A DNA stretch of 64,000 bases from Ailurus styani (GCA_002007465.1 LNAC01000274.1:1168937-1232936), one strand, 5' to 3'. Counted from the stretch's first letter, positions 1-11,125 are shown. Translations and numbers: made by a program. The notes: generated from the sequence alone by a model not told the origin.

Positions 1-134
1 TTTTGGGGACTGAAAAGCCATTGGACAAACGTTAACATCCTTTCTTGATAAACACTCAACAGGAATTGATCGATGCTTCCTTAACGTGACTATACATAAT
101 CATGTCCCAAACCCATTCTTTTTCTTAATGTGGA

Positions 135-485
135 AACAGTAAAGCAAGAACACAGCCAGAATGCTAGTCTTGCCACTGCAGCAGTATTTCATGTCATAGC
201 AGAAGCATCAGCCAATGCAATCAGACAAGATAAAGAAATGAGAAGAGTAAATATTGAGAAATAGGGAGTAAAAGTATCCGTCTTTCCTAGATGGTATACT
301 TGTGTACTTGGAAAACACCAGAGAATCAATGAAGAAAAATATATAATATAATAACAAATACAAACGTGGTAGAAAAGTTTCCTGTTTATAACAACAAAAA
401 TAAACTAAAATACCCAGGAATCAACTTAATAAAAAATGTTCAAAATGCATATATGGAAAACATATAATGCTCTTGAAGGGCATCC
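135..485 (+). mobile_element. L1 ORF2 fragment (reverse-transcriptase region), decayed
   Basis: The stretch follows the order of the mammalian L1 ORF2 reverse-transcriptase region: an ATCAGACAAGATAAAGAAAT block at about 220-239, the decayed stretch where the family has its FADD catalytic box (about 281-295), then TAAAATACCCAGGAATCAAC at 406-425. The reading frame is broken by stops and small indels and the catalytic aspartates are not readable, so it is a dead fossil. Its 5' edge is uncertain. Assignment is by remembered family sequence. Confidence 0.75.
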
Positions 486-528
486 AGATGGAGCAGAGAT
501 TTGAAGTCATTCATTCAGCAAATATTTC

Positions 529-732
529 TTTCTTTTTTTTTTTTTTTTTTAAAGATTTTATTTATTTATTTGACACAGAGAGAGAGATTACAAGTAGGCA
601 GAGAGACAGGGAGAGGAGGAAGCAGGCTCCCCGCTGAGCAGAGAGCCCGATGCGGGCCTCGATCCCAGGACGCTGAGATCATGACCTGAGCCGAAAGCAG
701 AGGCTTTAACCCACTGAGCCACCCAGGCGCCC
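529..732 (-). mobile_element. SINEC (tRNA-Lys-derived SINE), full length, young type
   Basis: Read on the minus strand it has the tRNA-like head (GGGCGCCTGGGTGGCTCAGT at its right end), the body with GGCTCAGGTCATGATCTCAG, a pyrimidine-rich middle and a long A-tail (the T-run at about 534-550). No clear target-site duplication was found. The AAGTAGGCAGAGAGACAGG middle is the arctoid-carnivore form. Confidence 0.93.
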
Positions 733-794
733 TCATATTGCTTTTGTAGCAAGTATATCATGCAGAAAAATCAGGCCGATTATATGCGATGTGA

Positions 795-795
795 N
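795..795. other. single-base N
   Basis: One ambiguous base in GTGANAGGCT. Unlike several other single Ns in the window, no direct duplication flanks it. Confidence 0.9.
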
Positions 796-799
796 AGGC

Positions 800-1035
800 T
801 TTCCACATACCGGGTCCTCTTCAGGTTGTAGGGACACAGCCATGAGCAAAACAGACATTCCAGCCTGCATGGAACTTGCATTCTAGGAATGAAGCAAAAA
901 ATGAAATAAATAAGACTGTATCATATTTTAGATAGTAGCAATTCGTATAGCAAAATATGCAGCTGGAGGTGTGTGGCGGGTGGGGGGGTTGCAATGTTAA
1001 GTTGGGGGAGCCATGGAAGGCTTGGCTTAGACCTG
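800..1035 (+). mobile_element. L2-like LINE fragment
   Basis: The order of recognisable L2 blocks is preserved: CCATGAGCAAAACAGACATT (840-859), a GGAACTTGCATTCTAG-type block (870-885), an AATAAATAAGA block, a GTGGGGGGGTTGCAATGTTA-like G-rich block, then GGAAGGCTTGGCTTAGACCT. This is the tail half of an old L2 copy, strongly diverged. Confidence 0.6.
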
Positions 1036-1244
1036 ATGCTTGTAGCTTGTAAGCTTCTTGCACTCCCCAGAATACACAGGCTTATAGTAAGAACTTGATA
1101 AATTAATCTCTTTAAAATTTCAAATCTTGAAGATTTGAATATTTATTTTAATATGTCAGATTCTCTGTTCGGAATCTTGGCCTTCTAGGGTCTTTCCATT
1201 CTGCTACCTGCAAACTCCTGTTTTTCCAGAATGGAAAATTTCCT

Positions 1245-1405
1245 GGACTCTTATTATTTAGAAATGCGGTCTCTGGACCAGCATCATCTGCATCACCTAA
1301 GGGCTTGTGGAAAGTACGAATGTTTGAGTCCCACCCTAACCCTACTGCATTTTCACAAGATTTTTGCGTGCTTTGTGTGGACATTAAAGTTGAGAAGCAT
1401 TTGCC
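1245..1405 (+). mobile_element. hAT-type MER DNA transposon fragment
   Basis: CTGGACCAGCATCATCTGCA at 1273-1292, followed by CACCTAAGGGCTTGTGGAAA, a TCCCACCCTAACCCTACTGC block and ACATTAAAGTTGAGAAGCAT, follows a non-autonomous hAT-Charlie MER family ending in AAAGTTTGAGAACCACTG. No transposase frame is present. Confidence 0.6.
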
Positions 1406-1567
1406 TGCAGTCCCAGATTTTGCAAGTTTCTTTCTTACTCAGGGAAATCAGGAAATGGACCTGTCTCAGCTTCTCACAAAGCCAGGCTTCCTGACTGCCT
1501 TTGTGTGGCCCACATTCCAGCCACCCATGGAGAACCAACACATGCAAAGTTGTGTTAGAAAACTCTA

Positions 1568-1755
1568 GAACTGTTCTGTCCAGTATGGTAGCCACTAGCC
1601 TCACGTGACTATTTAAATAAAATTAAATATTCAGTTGCTCAGGCGCACTAGCCACACTTCAGGTGCTCAACAGCTGCATGTGGTTTTTGGGTACCATATT
1701 GGATGGTGGACTATTCCCTCCATTCCAGAAAGTTTTGTTGGGCAGCATGGATCTA
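1568..1755. mobile_element. palindromic non-autonomous hAT-type element
   Basis: The left end reads ACTGTTCTGTCCAGTATGGT and the right end GAAAGTTTTGTTGGGCAGCA, decayed inverted termini of the family whose ends read CTGTCCAATA and TATTGGACAG. Inside, TAGCCACTAGCCTCACGTGA is mirrored by CACTAGCCACACTTCAGGTG. Too short to encode a transposase. Confidence 0.65.
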
Positions 1756-2061
1756 GAATATATGGGGTGCTAGATTTTGAGAGCTTTTGAATTTTATGTA
1801 AAGTCATATCCTCAGTGCTCTGGATTCTGAAGTCCATTTTTTTCCTTTGATGTCAATATTTGCCTGTCCATTGTTCCATCTATCCATCCACTTAGTCATT
1901 TAGTCATGCCATCAGTGATTATGGCATGAAGGGCTATTTTAATAAATATTTATTGAATAAATCATGGCACAAAAGTCTATCTGTCCTTAGCCCCAAGCAG
2001 GGTACCCAGCATGTCAGTGTCATGCTTCCTTGCCGTAGCATGTGGACTTGCATTTGGATCT
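1756..2061. other. no gene seen; weak repeat tail
   Basis: AT-rich DNA. The stretch around 1940-1965 (AATAAATATTTATTGAATAA) resembles the common 3' tail shared by L2 and MIR copies, but it is too short to assign. Confidence 0.4.
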
Positions 2062-2196
<135 letters not shown>

Positions 2197-2422
2197 AAGA
2201 TTTTATTTATTCATTTGACACAGAGAGAGAGATTACAAGTAGGCAGAGAGGCAGGCAGAGAGAGAGGAGAGAGGAGGAAGCAGGTTCCCTGCTGAGCAGA
2301 GAGCCCGATGTGGGGCTCGATCCCAGGACCCTGGGATCATGTGGGGCTCGATCCCAGGACCCTGGGATCATGACCTGAGCCGAAGGCAGCGGGTTTAACC
2401 CACTGAGCCACCCAGGCGCCCT
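2197..2422 (-). mobile_element. SINEC with internal 31-bp tandem duplication
   Basis: Young-type SINEC in minus orientation with its head at 2400-2422. Bases 2310-2340 are repeated exactly at 2341-2371 (31 bp, starting GTGGGGCTCGATCCC), which lengthens the normal body. The duplicated block lies in the tRNA-derived part just inside the B-box-like region. Confidence 0.93.
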
Positions 2423-2423
2423 C

Positions 2424-2600
2424 TTTTTTTTTTNACAGAGGGAGAGAGATCACAAGGAGGCAGAGAGGCAGGCAGAGAGAGAGGGGGAAGCAGGCTCCCC
2501 GCCGAGCAGGGAGCCCGAAGTGGGCCTCGATCCCAGGACCCTGAGATCATGACCTGAGCTGAAAGCAGAGGCTTTAACCCACTGAGCCACCCAGGCACCC
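2424..2600 (-). mobile_element. SINEC, second copy, A-tail side interrupted by N
   Basis: Immediately follows the previous SINEC in the same orientation. The T-run is broken by an N at 2434, and the usual AAAGATTTTATTTATT part is missing, so bases are probably collapsed or unresolved here. The head ends with CCACTGAGCCACCCAGGCACC. Confidence 0.88.
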
Positions 2601-3784
2601 GCATTTGGAACTTTCTACCCTGACCCCTCGGAGCCCAGTTTCCCGTTCGACCACCGTTCCCCTCCCGTCCGGCTGGTTAATAGGCTCACACCCAGGAAGA
2701 GGTGTGGCCCCAGGGAGCTGCCCCTCCTACGAGAGTTGGCCCTACTGATCAAGCAAGCTTTCCCGGAGATGCCCCTCGGCATGGGGTGCCCCCTGAGCCT
2801 CTTCTCTCCTGGGCCCAGTTGACGTTTTGGTTCAGACCTGCTGGCCCGTTTTTTTGGTGTGGGGTTTTCCTAGCGTAGACCCCAGGAGACAGAGGAGGAA
2901 GGTCCGAGTGAATAAGGTGCGGGGTGGGGGGGTACCTGAGTGCTCTCGTGGGCACCCAACATGGACAGTCTCGGGGCCCCGTTCTTCCGCGGGCTGGTTC
3001 TCTACAGGGTGTGCGCGCGCGTGGTCTTCTCAGAACACTGGGGCTTTTTAGGCAAACTGCTTCATCCGTTATGTCACCGAGCCTGGAAAATTCTTACTTT
3101 TTTTGTGATGATTCAGCCCCTCTTATTTTAAAGTGAGCTCTGCTCCGGCAGAGGCTGTGCCCGCAGCTGCGCGGCCTCCTCAGCCCTGGTTTGTGCCGAC
3201 ACCTCCTCCTCCCTCTCTTCCCAGTGCCCCGGCCCCTCCCGAGGGGGCATGGCCTGCTTCTTCCCTTTCTCTGTCTCATCCCTTGACTTCTGCCCCCTAG
3301 CACAAGGACAGCCTCTGGCCTGCCCTGCCAAGGCCCCCGCATGTCCCTGGGGGGCCGCCGAGCCTCCTTCTGGGTGGGAGGCCAGAGTCACTGCCCTGGC
3401 TCCACACTCACACAAGTGGTCACCACGATCTCCTTCAAGATTCTTCTGGTTGATCTAATGCTGGCGTCGGATAGATCACTCCCCAGTCTCCATGGAAACG
3501 TGAGCTCCACCTACATCCCTCTCCCCCTCTGCTCATGGCAAAGGGCTGCCTGGGGCTCCCCCAGCCCTGGAGGAGCCTCTGTGTTCTGGCTTCCAGCTGT
3601 AGGCTGGGCCTGTCTACGCTCACGACCTTCTGGGGTCTCCCTGAGGACTCTGGAAGTAAGACAGGCTGTGCCTGCTGAAACCTGGTGACGCTCGTGAACC
3701 CCGGGGGCCTTTGGTTTCTGTCGCTCCCGGCCACCTCTCCTCAGCCGTGGAGGTGCAGGGCGGCCTGGCCGTCGTCGGTGGGGA
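2601..3784. other. GC-rich unique DNA, no gene recognised
   Basis: Open frames of up to about 115 codons on both strands overlap one another and resemble no known protein. No repeat family recognised. Confidence 0.5.
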
Positions 3785-4030
3785 GAAGGGACCTCGGGCA
3801 GTGCATCCCCCCGTCCTGAGCCTCAGTTTCCCCAGCTGCACAACGGTGATGACAGCACCACCTCCCGGCCTGGAGGGCAGCAAGAAACGAGAATGCTGAC
3901 TGAGCGCGCCCACAGCCAACCCGTGTCTGTGGCTGCAGCGACGATTATGGTCCCCAGTAGGCTAATGATGCTCTCGCTAGCTCACAGGGTTTTCATGAGG
4001 ATAAAATGAAATGCCATGAGGAAGCACTCA
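3785..4030 (+). mobile_element. MIR SINE
   Basis: CCTGAGCCTCAGTTTCCCCA at 3816-3835, then CTGCACAACGGTGATGACAG, and further on CACAGGGTTTTCATGAGGAT at 3982-4001, matches the central core and 3' part of MIR in sense orientation. The tRNA head is degraded. The following TTTGTTGAGCACCTACTGG near 4049 may be a separate L2 or MIR scrap. Confidence 0.7.
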
Positions 4031-4813
4031 TATATTCATTTCGCAAATATTTGTTGAGCACCTACTGGTGCCGGGTCCTGACGTGGGCACCCAGGCGCCA
4101 ACCGTCCACGGGAGAGATGTGCGGAGACACGTGCGGGTGTGAGCAGGCTCCTCTCAAGCTCACAGGGGCCTGGGGTATCGGGGTGCCGTGCTGGAAGGAG
4201 CCGGGTGTCCCCTACATTAGGGAGGAGGAACTGGGGGCCACATGAGCTCCCGCAGCAGAGCCAAGCAGGCCTCTTTCCCGGCACCCCCGGCACCCCGTGG
4301 CTCCTGCCGACATCCGGGGACAGACTTTGGGGGTGGTGACAGAGCCGTGACACCAGGCTGTGCAGGCCCTTGCAGGAGGGAAGGAAAGCCGGCAGGATGC
4401 CTGCATGGACTTGTGAGCTCTGACTGCACCGGTGGCCACCTCTGGAACAGCATCTGCTGCGAGTCAGGTGGGTCCTCCCAGGACCTGGCGGAACTTGGCA
4501 CTCTGCTCGCAGGTGGCCGCCACCAGCCCCGAGCGAGGCGGAGGATCCGCCTGGGAACTTGGCGGTTTATAAGATTGGAGGTCGCACAAAGGAATGTTCT
4601 GAGTGGCTGCAGGCGGTTCAGACTGAAGTGAACGAGGAGGGAAGCTGGTTTTCCTGCAGGGACAGGAGAGGTGGCCAACCAGCGGGGCCTCCGCCGTGTG
4701 ACTCAAAGGCCGGGGGTGAGCAGGTATGGGAGCTTCCCTGAGCTTCCCGGAGCGTCGGGGTGCGTGGGCCCTCTCGGAGCAGCACTCGGGCCTGTTCTCG
4801 GAGCGGCCGTGGC
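4031..4813. other. GC-rich unique DNA, no gene recognised
   Basis: Overlapping open frames (up to 153 codons on the minus strand) are explained by low stop density. Only the L2/MIR-like scrap at 4045-4078 is recognisable. Confidence 0.5.
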
Positions 4814-4829
4814 GGGGGGGGGGGGGGGG
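4814..4829 (+). repeat. G16 homopolymer
   Basis: Sixteen consecutive G in a GC-rich flank. Prone to length error and able to form stacked-G structures. Confidence 0.95.
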
Positions 4830-4871
4830 CGCCCCGAGCTTCCCGCCCCACCGCCCCTCTGCCTTCCTCTG

Positions 4872-4974
4872 CATGAGCAGAGAGCCCGATGCGGGACTCA
4901 ATCCCAGGACCCTGAGATCGTGACCCGAGCTGGAGGCAGAGGCTTCACTGGCTGAGCCACTCGGGTGCCCCAAG
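4872..4974 (-). mobile_element. SINEC, truncated to head half
   Basis: Begins GCATGAGCAGAGAGCCCGAT and runs through TCCCAGGACCCTGAGATCGT to the head GCTGAGCCACTCGGGTGCCC. The pyrimidine-rich body and A-tail are absent. It joins GC-rich DNA with the G16 run close by. Confidence 0.85.
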
Positions 4975-7239
4975 CAGCAGATTTTTAATAGAAAGGAGAG
5001 GGGGAGGGATGTTGGCTCATGAGGTAGTTTTACCTCTGAACCCCCCGGGCAGCCGGGATGCTCCTTTCCGTGTTCTGTTGTGGTTCTACCTCGTTCCAAC
5101 GTGGTAACTGTCGGCCTGCAGTGTCTCTAGCGGGGAGGGCAGTGCCCAGCATCCGCCTTCCCCTCTCAGCCCTGAGCAGGATGCCTGCCCCACAGAGGGC
5201 CCCAGCTGCGAGGACGGGACAGCAGGCATGCCAGCAGGTGGGAGACATGCCCCCCTGCTCTTGGTGAGCCTGGGAGGGCATGGCAGGGTAGTGGACAAGC
5301 CATCAGTCATCCCTCTTCAGAAAGTCTTGGAACTCACTGTGTAGCCAGAACCACATTTGGGCACTCGTGGGATCTCAGTGACACCATTTCATCTGATAGA
5401 GTCTGTTTGACCACTCGCATCAATAGGGACGGCCATCCTGTGGCCAACAAGGAACTCTGAAAGACTCAGTAGGTCCTCTGTAAGCGTGCCCTTTCTTTCT
5501 GGGGCCGCTGAACTGGACCCTTCTGTTCAAGCTCTCCCATGCCTTCCTCGGAACTGTCCACCATGGGTTCACGTGGTGGGCTCCTCAGTGGCGACAGGTG
5601 GGAATGTAGGTCCCGGAGATAAAAACCTCCCCAAATCCAGACCACAGCTGAGACCTTCGCACGTCTACCTGCAGCCACTCAAAAATGATTTGCTTTGCCT
5701 TTGTTATTATGCACATCTGCAAAGCGTAGATTTATGCTAGTTGTGGCACCAGAGTTTTGCATGTAGTATTCAAGCATGTGTGCCCATATACACACGTGCT
5801 GTCTTTCCACCGAGCTATGTGGGGATAATCCTGGGGAACCTTCCGTGCCCCACTAAGAGCCTCCAAAGACGGTGCAGTAAGCCGAGGGAGCGTGCGCAGG
5901 CGAGCACCCAGGGGCTGAGCCAGACTCTTGGCGGTGGCCGGGTGTGGGAGCCGGGCTGGGACCTGGCGGTGAGGACACGGGGCAGCTGGGAACACAAGAA
6001 AGGGAACCACAGTCTGAGCGGTGAGGCCGAATTGGATAATAGGAATAGACAGCTTCTCTTGGGGAAAGAATTACAGATTTCCCTCTTGTTTTCCTGATCT
6101 TGTCTGGAAGGGAGGGAGGCATCAGCGGAGGGCCGGCTGGAAGGACATGGGGAGCCTCTGGTTGGGAATGCTGGGTTGTCGGGTACAGAAAAGCTGAGGG
6201 GGCTGGTGCTGCGTCTCGGGGCCGCCTGGGCGGGCGGCTGTGCTCCCCTTACCCCACCCCCCCGGAGAGGCTCCTGCGAGACCCCAGACGTGGCCCCTCC
6301 CTCTCTTCTGTTAGCAGGGTCCTGTTGAAGGGGGGGCGGAGAGGACAGGGCACCCCCCCCAGCCCTGGACCCCACTTCCTGGCGCTCAATCCCAACCCCT
6401 GTCCTCACAGGCACGTGTGGGAGCTCCGGGCCCAGGACTCACCACTGTGGGGACGTCTGTCCTTCTGTTTTGAAAATAAGAGATGGGGAAGATGATCCCC
6501 GCCATGGAGGTGAAAAGCCAGGGCGGTCCCTGTCTGCTCCCTCCCTGCGTTCCTGCCCTCAGGATTCGTTACTGTTTTTCTAGAACAAGAAGGAAAGACT
6601 TTTATTTGTAGGAGCCCCCTTTTTTTTTTTTTTNTTTTGCCCTTAATGATGTGGTGGGTGGTAGTGGTAGCATGTTTTTATTTTATGTTATTTTTTATCC
6701 TTTGCTGCTCTGGGGGAGGGTGACAGTGTTTGAGTTTGGGGTGCGGCTGTGGGGGAAGGCGTTCTCTTGGAGAGGAACACTCTGAGCAGATGTTACACCC
6801 CCACGTCTAGAAGGTGGGGGGAGTCCGAGGCGGCGCTGTTCAGGGTGAGGGAGGACTCGAGTTATGTAAGAGCGTCGAGGGGGCGCCGGGGGCGCCGACG
6901 AAGCCCCAGGATGCAGGCTGACGCCCTAGTCTGGGCTCTTGAGGGAGGCAGCCCGGTGCGCTCTGCTGGGAGCCAGGGGTGGTGGCAGGTGCCGCGTCCC
7001 CGTGGGTGTCAGCTCATCGGGGTCGCAGGGCAGGTGGGGGGCGTGGAGGGTGGGGGCTCTGCAGGAGGAGGATACTTTGGGAAACCTTCAGGAGGACGAC
7101 TCCTTTCCCTCCACATCTCTCCTCTGCGTCCCCGCTCCTCCACTGCCTGTTTCTCCAGATCACCTGCCCAGCAGCGGCAGAGGAGCAGACAGACCTCCCG
7201 ATTTCCCTGTTTCCTGCACAGCTCCCTCCCCGCCGTCAG
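4975..7239. other. unique DNA with an interrupted poly-T; no gene recognised
   Basis: A T-run at 6620-6638 contains an N at 6634, and 6640-6700 is AT-rich. Acceptor-like CCCTGTCCTCACAG ends at 6410 and donor-like ATGGAGGTGAAAAG lies near 6505-6518, but the interval encodes nothing recognisable. Another splice-like pair is at 7159-7252 (acceptor CTGTTTCTCCAG, donor CACCTGGTGAGG), with at least two frames open, so it is not discriminating. Confidence 0.45.
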
Positions 7240-8420
7240 TCACCAGCACCTGGTGAGGGACAAGCGCAGGCCCAGAGCCTTCTGGCGCTGCGAGGGCAGC
7301 CTCGGGCGCCGAGCCCCGGTGCGGGAAGGTCTGACCCACGAGGTGGGGGGATAACCTGAGCGGGTGACGTGGAAACAGGGCCGGGCCAGCCAGGGGACAG
7401 CTTTGTCCTCTGCTCGGAGCCACGGGGACGGTGCAGCCAGAGTGTCCGTGGACCTGACCTCCACCTTAGCACGCAGGAAGGGGCCGAAGATGCCGGGCGG
7501 GGGTCAGGGCGCTGTCTCAGCCCCTCCGTCCCTGGGGCTGTCGGAGTGCGCGCTTCATCCCGGCCGCGCTCCAGCCACCCCTCCCGGCCGCGTGCTCGGG
7601 CTGCGTGGACGCCCGTCTGTGTGGCTCACTCTGCGGCCCTGCTTGCCCCACCCCGCAGGCTCGGCCAGGTCTCTCCTGGGTGGCCCGTCGCTCCGTCGCT
7701 CGGAATTTTCACTGGGCAGCGGGCAGTTGCGGGATCCCAGCCCCCTCTGCACGGAGGAGCTCACGGGCTTTGCGCCTGGTGAGAGCACGATGCAGGCCCG
7801 GACTCGGCACGCGTGAGCGCCCCGGCTCGTCTGTCTTCCCCGGTCCGCCTGCGTCCTTCCTCCCCTTGGACGGAGGTCCTCGTGTGGCAGGAGGCTCTTG
7901 ATTCTGCTCCGCGAGCAGCGGCCACAGTGGGACGTAGGGGAGCGGACTCCTGCTTGGCTCCAGGCGGGTCCTCGTCGTCAGCAGGGGACTTCTCCCCGCC
8001 GAGGTTGATCAGCAGAGCTTCGGTGTCCCGGTCCTCGCCGGCTCGCGTGTGACCGTGGGCAGCCCCGTCCGCACGCGCAGAGCCCCGGCGAGGACGCACA
8101 GCACGCGCCCCGTGTGTGTGAGGTGCGCCGTTCCTGACCCCACGGTGCTCGCGGAGCTGTGGCGGCGGCGATGTTCCGCCGTGGCCTCACGGTGGTTTTG
8201 GAGAAGCCGTCCCCGTGAAGGTGACAGAGAGCCGGGCCTGTTTCCCTGCACTGGCTGCTGCCGCGGGACCGGCGACGCGGAGCCGTGCGGTCGTCTTTCA
8301 GGCTTGGGTCGTTTGTAAAGGAGACGGTGGTGACGCGAAGGAGTTCTGTGCCCGCCTCGCCCGGGAGGGCGGCCGCTGCTGTGTAGGAGTCCGGCCTCCT
8401 GAGCCCTCGGGGCCTGGGAG
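7240..8420. promoter_or_regulatory. CpG-dense interval (orphan CpG-island candidate)
   Basis: CpG dinucleotides are frequent throughout, densest at about 7960-8300 (for example GCGGCGGCGATGTTCCGCCG around 8162). No TATA-like element, initiation context or adjoining recognisable exon was found, and no repeat family explains it. It may be an orphan CpG island, an unrecognised promoter, or simply GC-biased sequence like much of the window. Confidence 0.35.
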
Positions 8421-8449
8421 CATGTGCACCTGCGCACAGAGCACGTCAA

Positions 8450-8640
8450 GTATCCCACGGACAACTTTTACGTGGATGACGTATGGATAAGAAAATATTT
8501 TGGATATATGGAGTTACACAAAATTAAAATTAATTCCACCAGTGTTTTTTTAAAAACTTTTAAACTGTGGCTACTACAATTTGAAATGACCCACGTGGGT
8601 GGCATGGGATTTCTGTTGGACGGGTTGGTGTGAGCTGGGA
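8450..8640 (+). mobile_element. hAT-type MER DNA transposon, right half
   Basis: The AT-rich centre (AATATTTTGGATATATGGAG, then AAAATTAAAATTAATTCCAC) is followed by GTGGCTACTACAATTTGAAA, a GTGGGTGGCATGGGATTTCT block and a TGTTGGACGG terminus. This follows the family ending TATTGGACAG, the same type as the copies at 1568 and 39785. Confidence 0.6.
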
Positions 8641-9494
8641 TCCCCCCAGGCTCCCCCAACCCTGATTTCCTTCTCTGCCAAGACAGAGGTGCCCCCTGCG
8701 GCGCCCCAGGCTGATGCTGCCGGAGCTGCCGGCCCTCCTCCTGTTCTGCATTCACAGCGGTAGGGAGCCCCTTCCCAGTGTAGACGGGGCAACTCAGGAG
8801 GTCGGAGCAGCTGCCTTTGTGAGAGGTCCCGGGCTGTCTGTCTCCAGGTTTGTCCCAGCCAGACACCACTGGAATTTTCAGGGAAACACCCTCCAGCTTT
8901 GTAAATGTCCATTAAAAAAATAAACCCATTATTTTGCCAGCCTTCACAAGGGAGCTTATAAAAAGCCTCTCACAGAGAGGGCTCGAGCATCGTACATTAA
9001 AAAAAAAAAGGTATAGGCATGGAAGGTTTGAAGGCAGCAGAGAACATATTTTTGTTTCTGGGGAAAGAAACGCTAAGGCACGTGGCGGCTCTGGAGGAAG
9101 CCCGTGGGCAGGGCCCGCCGGGCAGGACGTGCCATGTTCGAGCTTCAGGGAGCCCTGACCGGGGGGCAGAGGAGAACCCAGAGGAGCTTCTGGAGCAAGC
9201 CCGAGTCTCCCCTGCGGAGCTGCGGCGGTGGTGAGCTCTAGGAGCCCCCGATGGTGGGCCAGGGCCGTGGGCCAGGTGTTCTGCTGACGGGAGTGCAGAG
9301 CCGCTGTGGCTTTGCCGCGCACGGGCTCCAGGGTCCGGCGGGAGGACCCGCGTCCCCGGCGCTGTTCCTGGTCTCGGGAGGACCTGGAGCGCGGAGAACA
9401 GAGCGGCTGCCTCCAGAGGCTGGGCCGACTCCCTGCGCCCGGGGCTGAGGCCCATACGCCGCGGGCGTTTGGCACACGGTGCAGGCTGGGCACA
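8641..9494. other. no gene recognised
   Basis: GC-rich with an A-rich patch at 8911-9010 containing an A9 to A10 run. Minus-strand frames of 133 and 214 codons carry no recognisable domain. Confidence 0.45.
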
Positions 9495-9900
9495 TCGTAA
9501 GACCCTCTTATTTTTATTTTCCCATTTTTGACACTGTCCTTCACTTCCTCTTCCACGCTCCCCGTTAAGCTGTTAAATCACTCCATTTATTTAGTGCGAG
9601 TGTTTCTGAGAGCTCATTTTTATCTTGGTGAAAACCAGGCTTGCTCATGGGCACATAATGAAATTGCATAAATATACCCTTAGCTTGGAATCTAATTTAT
9701 TTTTCCTGTTCATTATGGGGTAGAAGGCCATTATGAAATGTAGAACTTTTTTTTTTTTTTTTTTTTCCTCCTTTCCCAGCGCTGGAATTGAAAGGCTGGG
9801 GCTTGGGCTCTTTTTATTCTGATGATTTCGTCCTGATTCAATTTAAAGCTGGTTAGAGCTCAAACACGGCAACGTAATTGACAAAGATCAGTGTGGGTTG
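9495..9900. promoter_or_regulatory. AT-rich, repeat-poor block: conserved-element candidate
   Basis: A sharp AT-rich island in GC-rich surroundings, with cores such as GGCACATAATGAAATTGCAT, ATCTAATTTATTTTTCCTGT, CAGTGTGGGTTGTAATGC and CGTAATTGACAAAG. It contains a T-run at about 9749-9766. No repeat family recognised. Interpretation as an enhancer rests on composition and motif content only. Confidence 0.35.
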
Positions 9901-10937
9901 TAATGCTAATGTCTCGTCTGTGGCTTCAGCAGCCTCTCCGGCACACGGGGTTCAACAGCCATTCCACCAGAGCCAACGTGGGCCTGCAGAGTCGTGGGGC
10001 CTCGAGCAGAGGGCCCGGAACTTCCCGTGGCCAGCAGTCACATTCTCCCGCAGCGGGCAAGGACAGGTGCTCTGAAGTGGGGTCCATGTGGCACATGCTG
10101 AGTACGAGGGCAGGGGACACAGCTGACCCCAGGCCCAGAAGGGCTTAGAAATCCCTTCTTGAGCAGCCACCTGGTCCACTGCTTGTGCGGTGAGGCGGGG
10201 GGCACCCAAGCTCTAGGAGCAACCTCCGGCCTGGCCAAGGTCGCCTCCGCTCCAGCCTCCTGTCCTTGGCCCTGGTCGCCTCACTGTGACAGCCAAGGAG
10301 TAACGGGAAATGAGATCCAAGTATAGGTAGGCTGCCTCTGGAAGCAACGGCTTGGACCGCTCTGTATGAGGTTCGGTGCGCTGTGTTCAGCACGGGGGAA
10401 GGGCAAGACAAAGGAGCTCCTGGCCGCTGGAGAAGGTCACAAGATGCTGACCTTGGCTAAGAAGTGGGGCGTGACCCTGCATAGCAAACGGGCGAGAAGC
10501 TGGATGCCACATGCCTTGAAGAGGGGGTGCCAGCCTCCCTCCACGGTGCACCTGGCGCTCTGCTCATTGATCTCCCTGAGTTTGCTGACTACCTTCCATG
10601 TGCCCTGCAGTGCCAGGCTCGGACAGAGAATCTGAAAGGCCGGATCCCGCTGTAGGCGCTCACGTCTCCCCAGCAGGGCGACATGGAGACATCCTGACTC
10701 TCAGATGGGGACTGTACTGAGCATCAGCATGTGCACGTCAAAACGAGGTCAAAGAGTGTTCTCTTAGAGGGTGGCCAGTGAGATCAGAACGTGTGTGCGG
10801 GCACGCGTGTGCGCCATCCCCGGGAGCAGAACATCGTCGCGGGTGCGGCGGGCTTTCATGGCGGCTGGGGCAGAGGGGTTTGAAGTTGGCTTGCAGAGAT
10901 TTGGGGTGTTTGTTTTCCCTTTTCTTTCCCCTGTAAT
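9901..10937. other. no gene recognised
   Basis: GC-rich DNA with chance frames of up to 89 codons. A purine-alternating GTGTGTGCGGGCACGCGTGT patch lies at about 10790-10810. Confidence 0.45.
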
Positions 10938-11125
10938 TAGGATTGCCAGATCAACCCGGGACACCCAGTTAGGTTTGGAGTTTCAGATGAACAACAAAGA
11001 ATTCTGTGTATGAGTACGGGCCAGATATCGCCCAGGACATACCAGTATTTAAACAAACTGTTGTGCGATTGATACTTAACTGGGCAGCCTGTGTTTTCAT
11101 TTGCTCAGTCTGGCAGCCCTACCTG
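10938..11125. mobile_element. palindromic non-autonomous DNA transposon fossil
   Basis: The left arm AGGATTGCCAGATCAACCCG with ACACCCAGTTAGGTTTGGAG mirrors the right arm, whose reverse complement begins GTAGGGCTGCCAGACTGAGC and continues to GCCCAGTTAAGT. The centre carries CCCAGGACATACCAGTATTT. This is the long-hairpin structure of a MITE-like element with no coding capacity. I do not name the family. Confidence 0.6.

Noticed and set aside
529..732. tRNA gene in SINEC heads (here and in the other SINEC copies)
   Set aside because: The head is tRNA-derived, but the cloverleaf is decayed and it is fused to the SINE body and A-tail. None is a functional tRNA gene.
5015..5045. let-7-like TGAGGTAG word followed by a complementary ACCTCTGA
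   Set aside because: The match ends after the seed, and the stem is far too short for a microRNA precursor.
10366..10520. Possible processed-pseudogene-like frame (lysine/alanine-rich, about 89 codons)
   Set aside because: No recognisable protein, no poly(A) tract and no flanking duplications.
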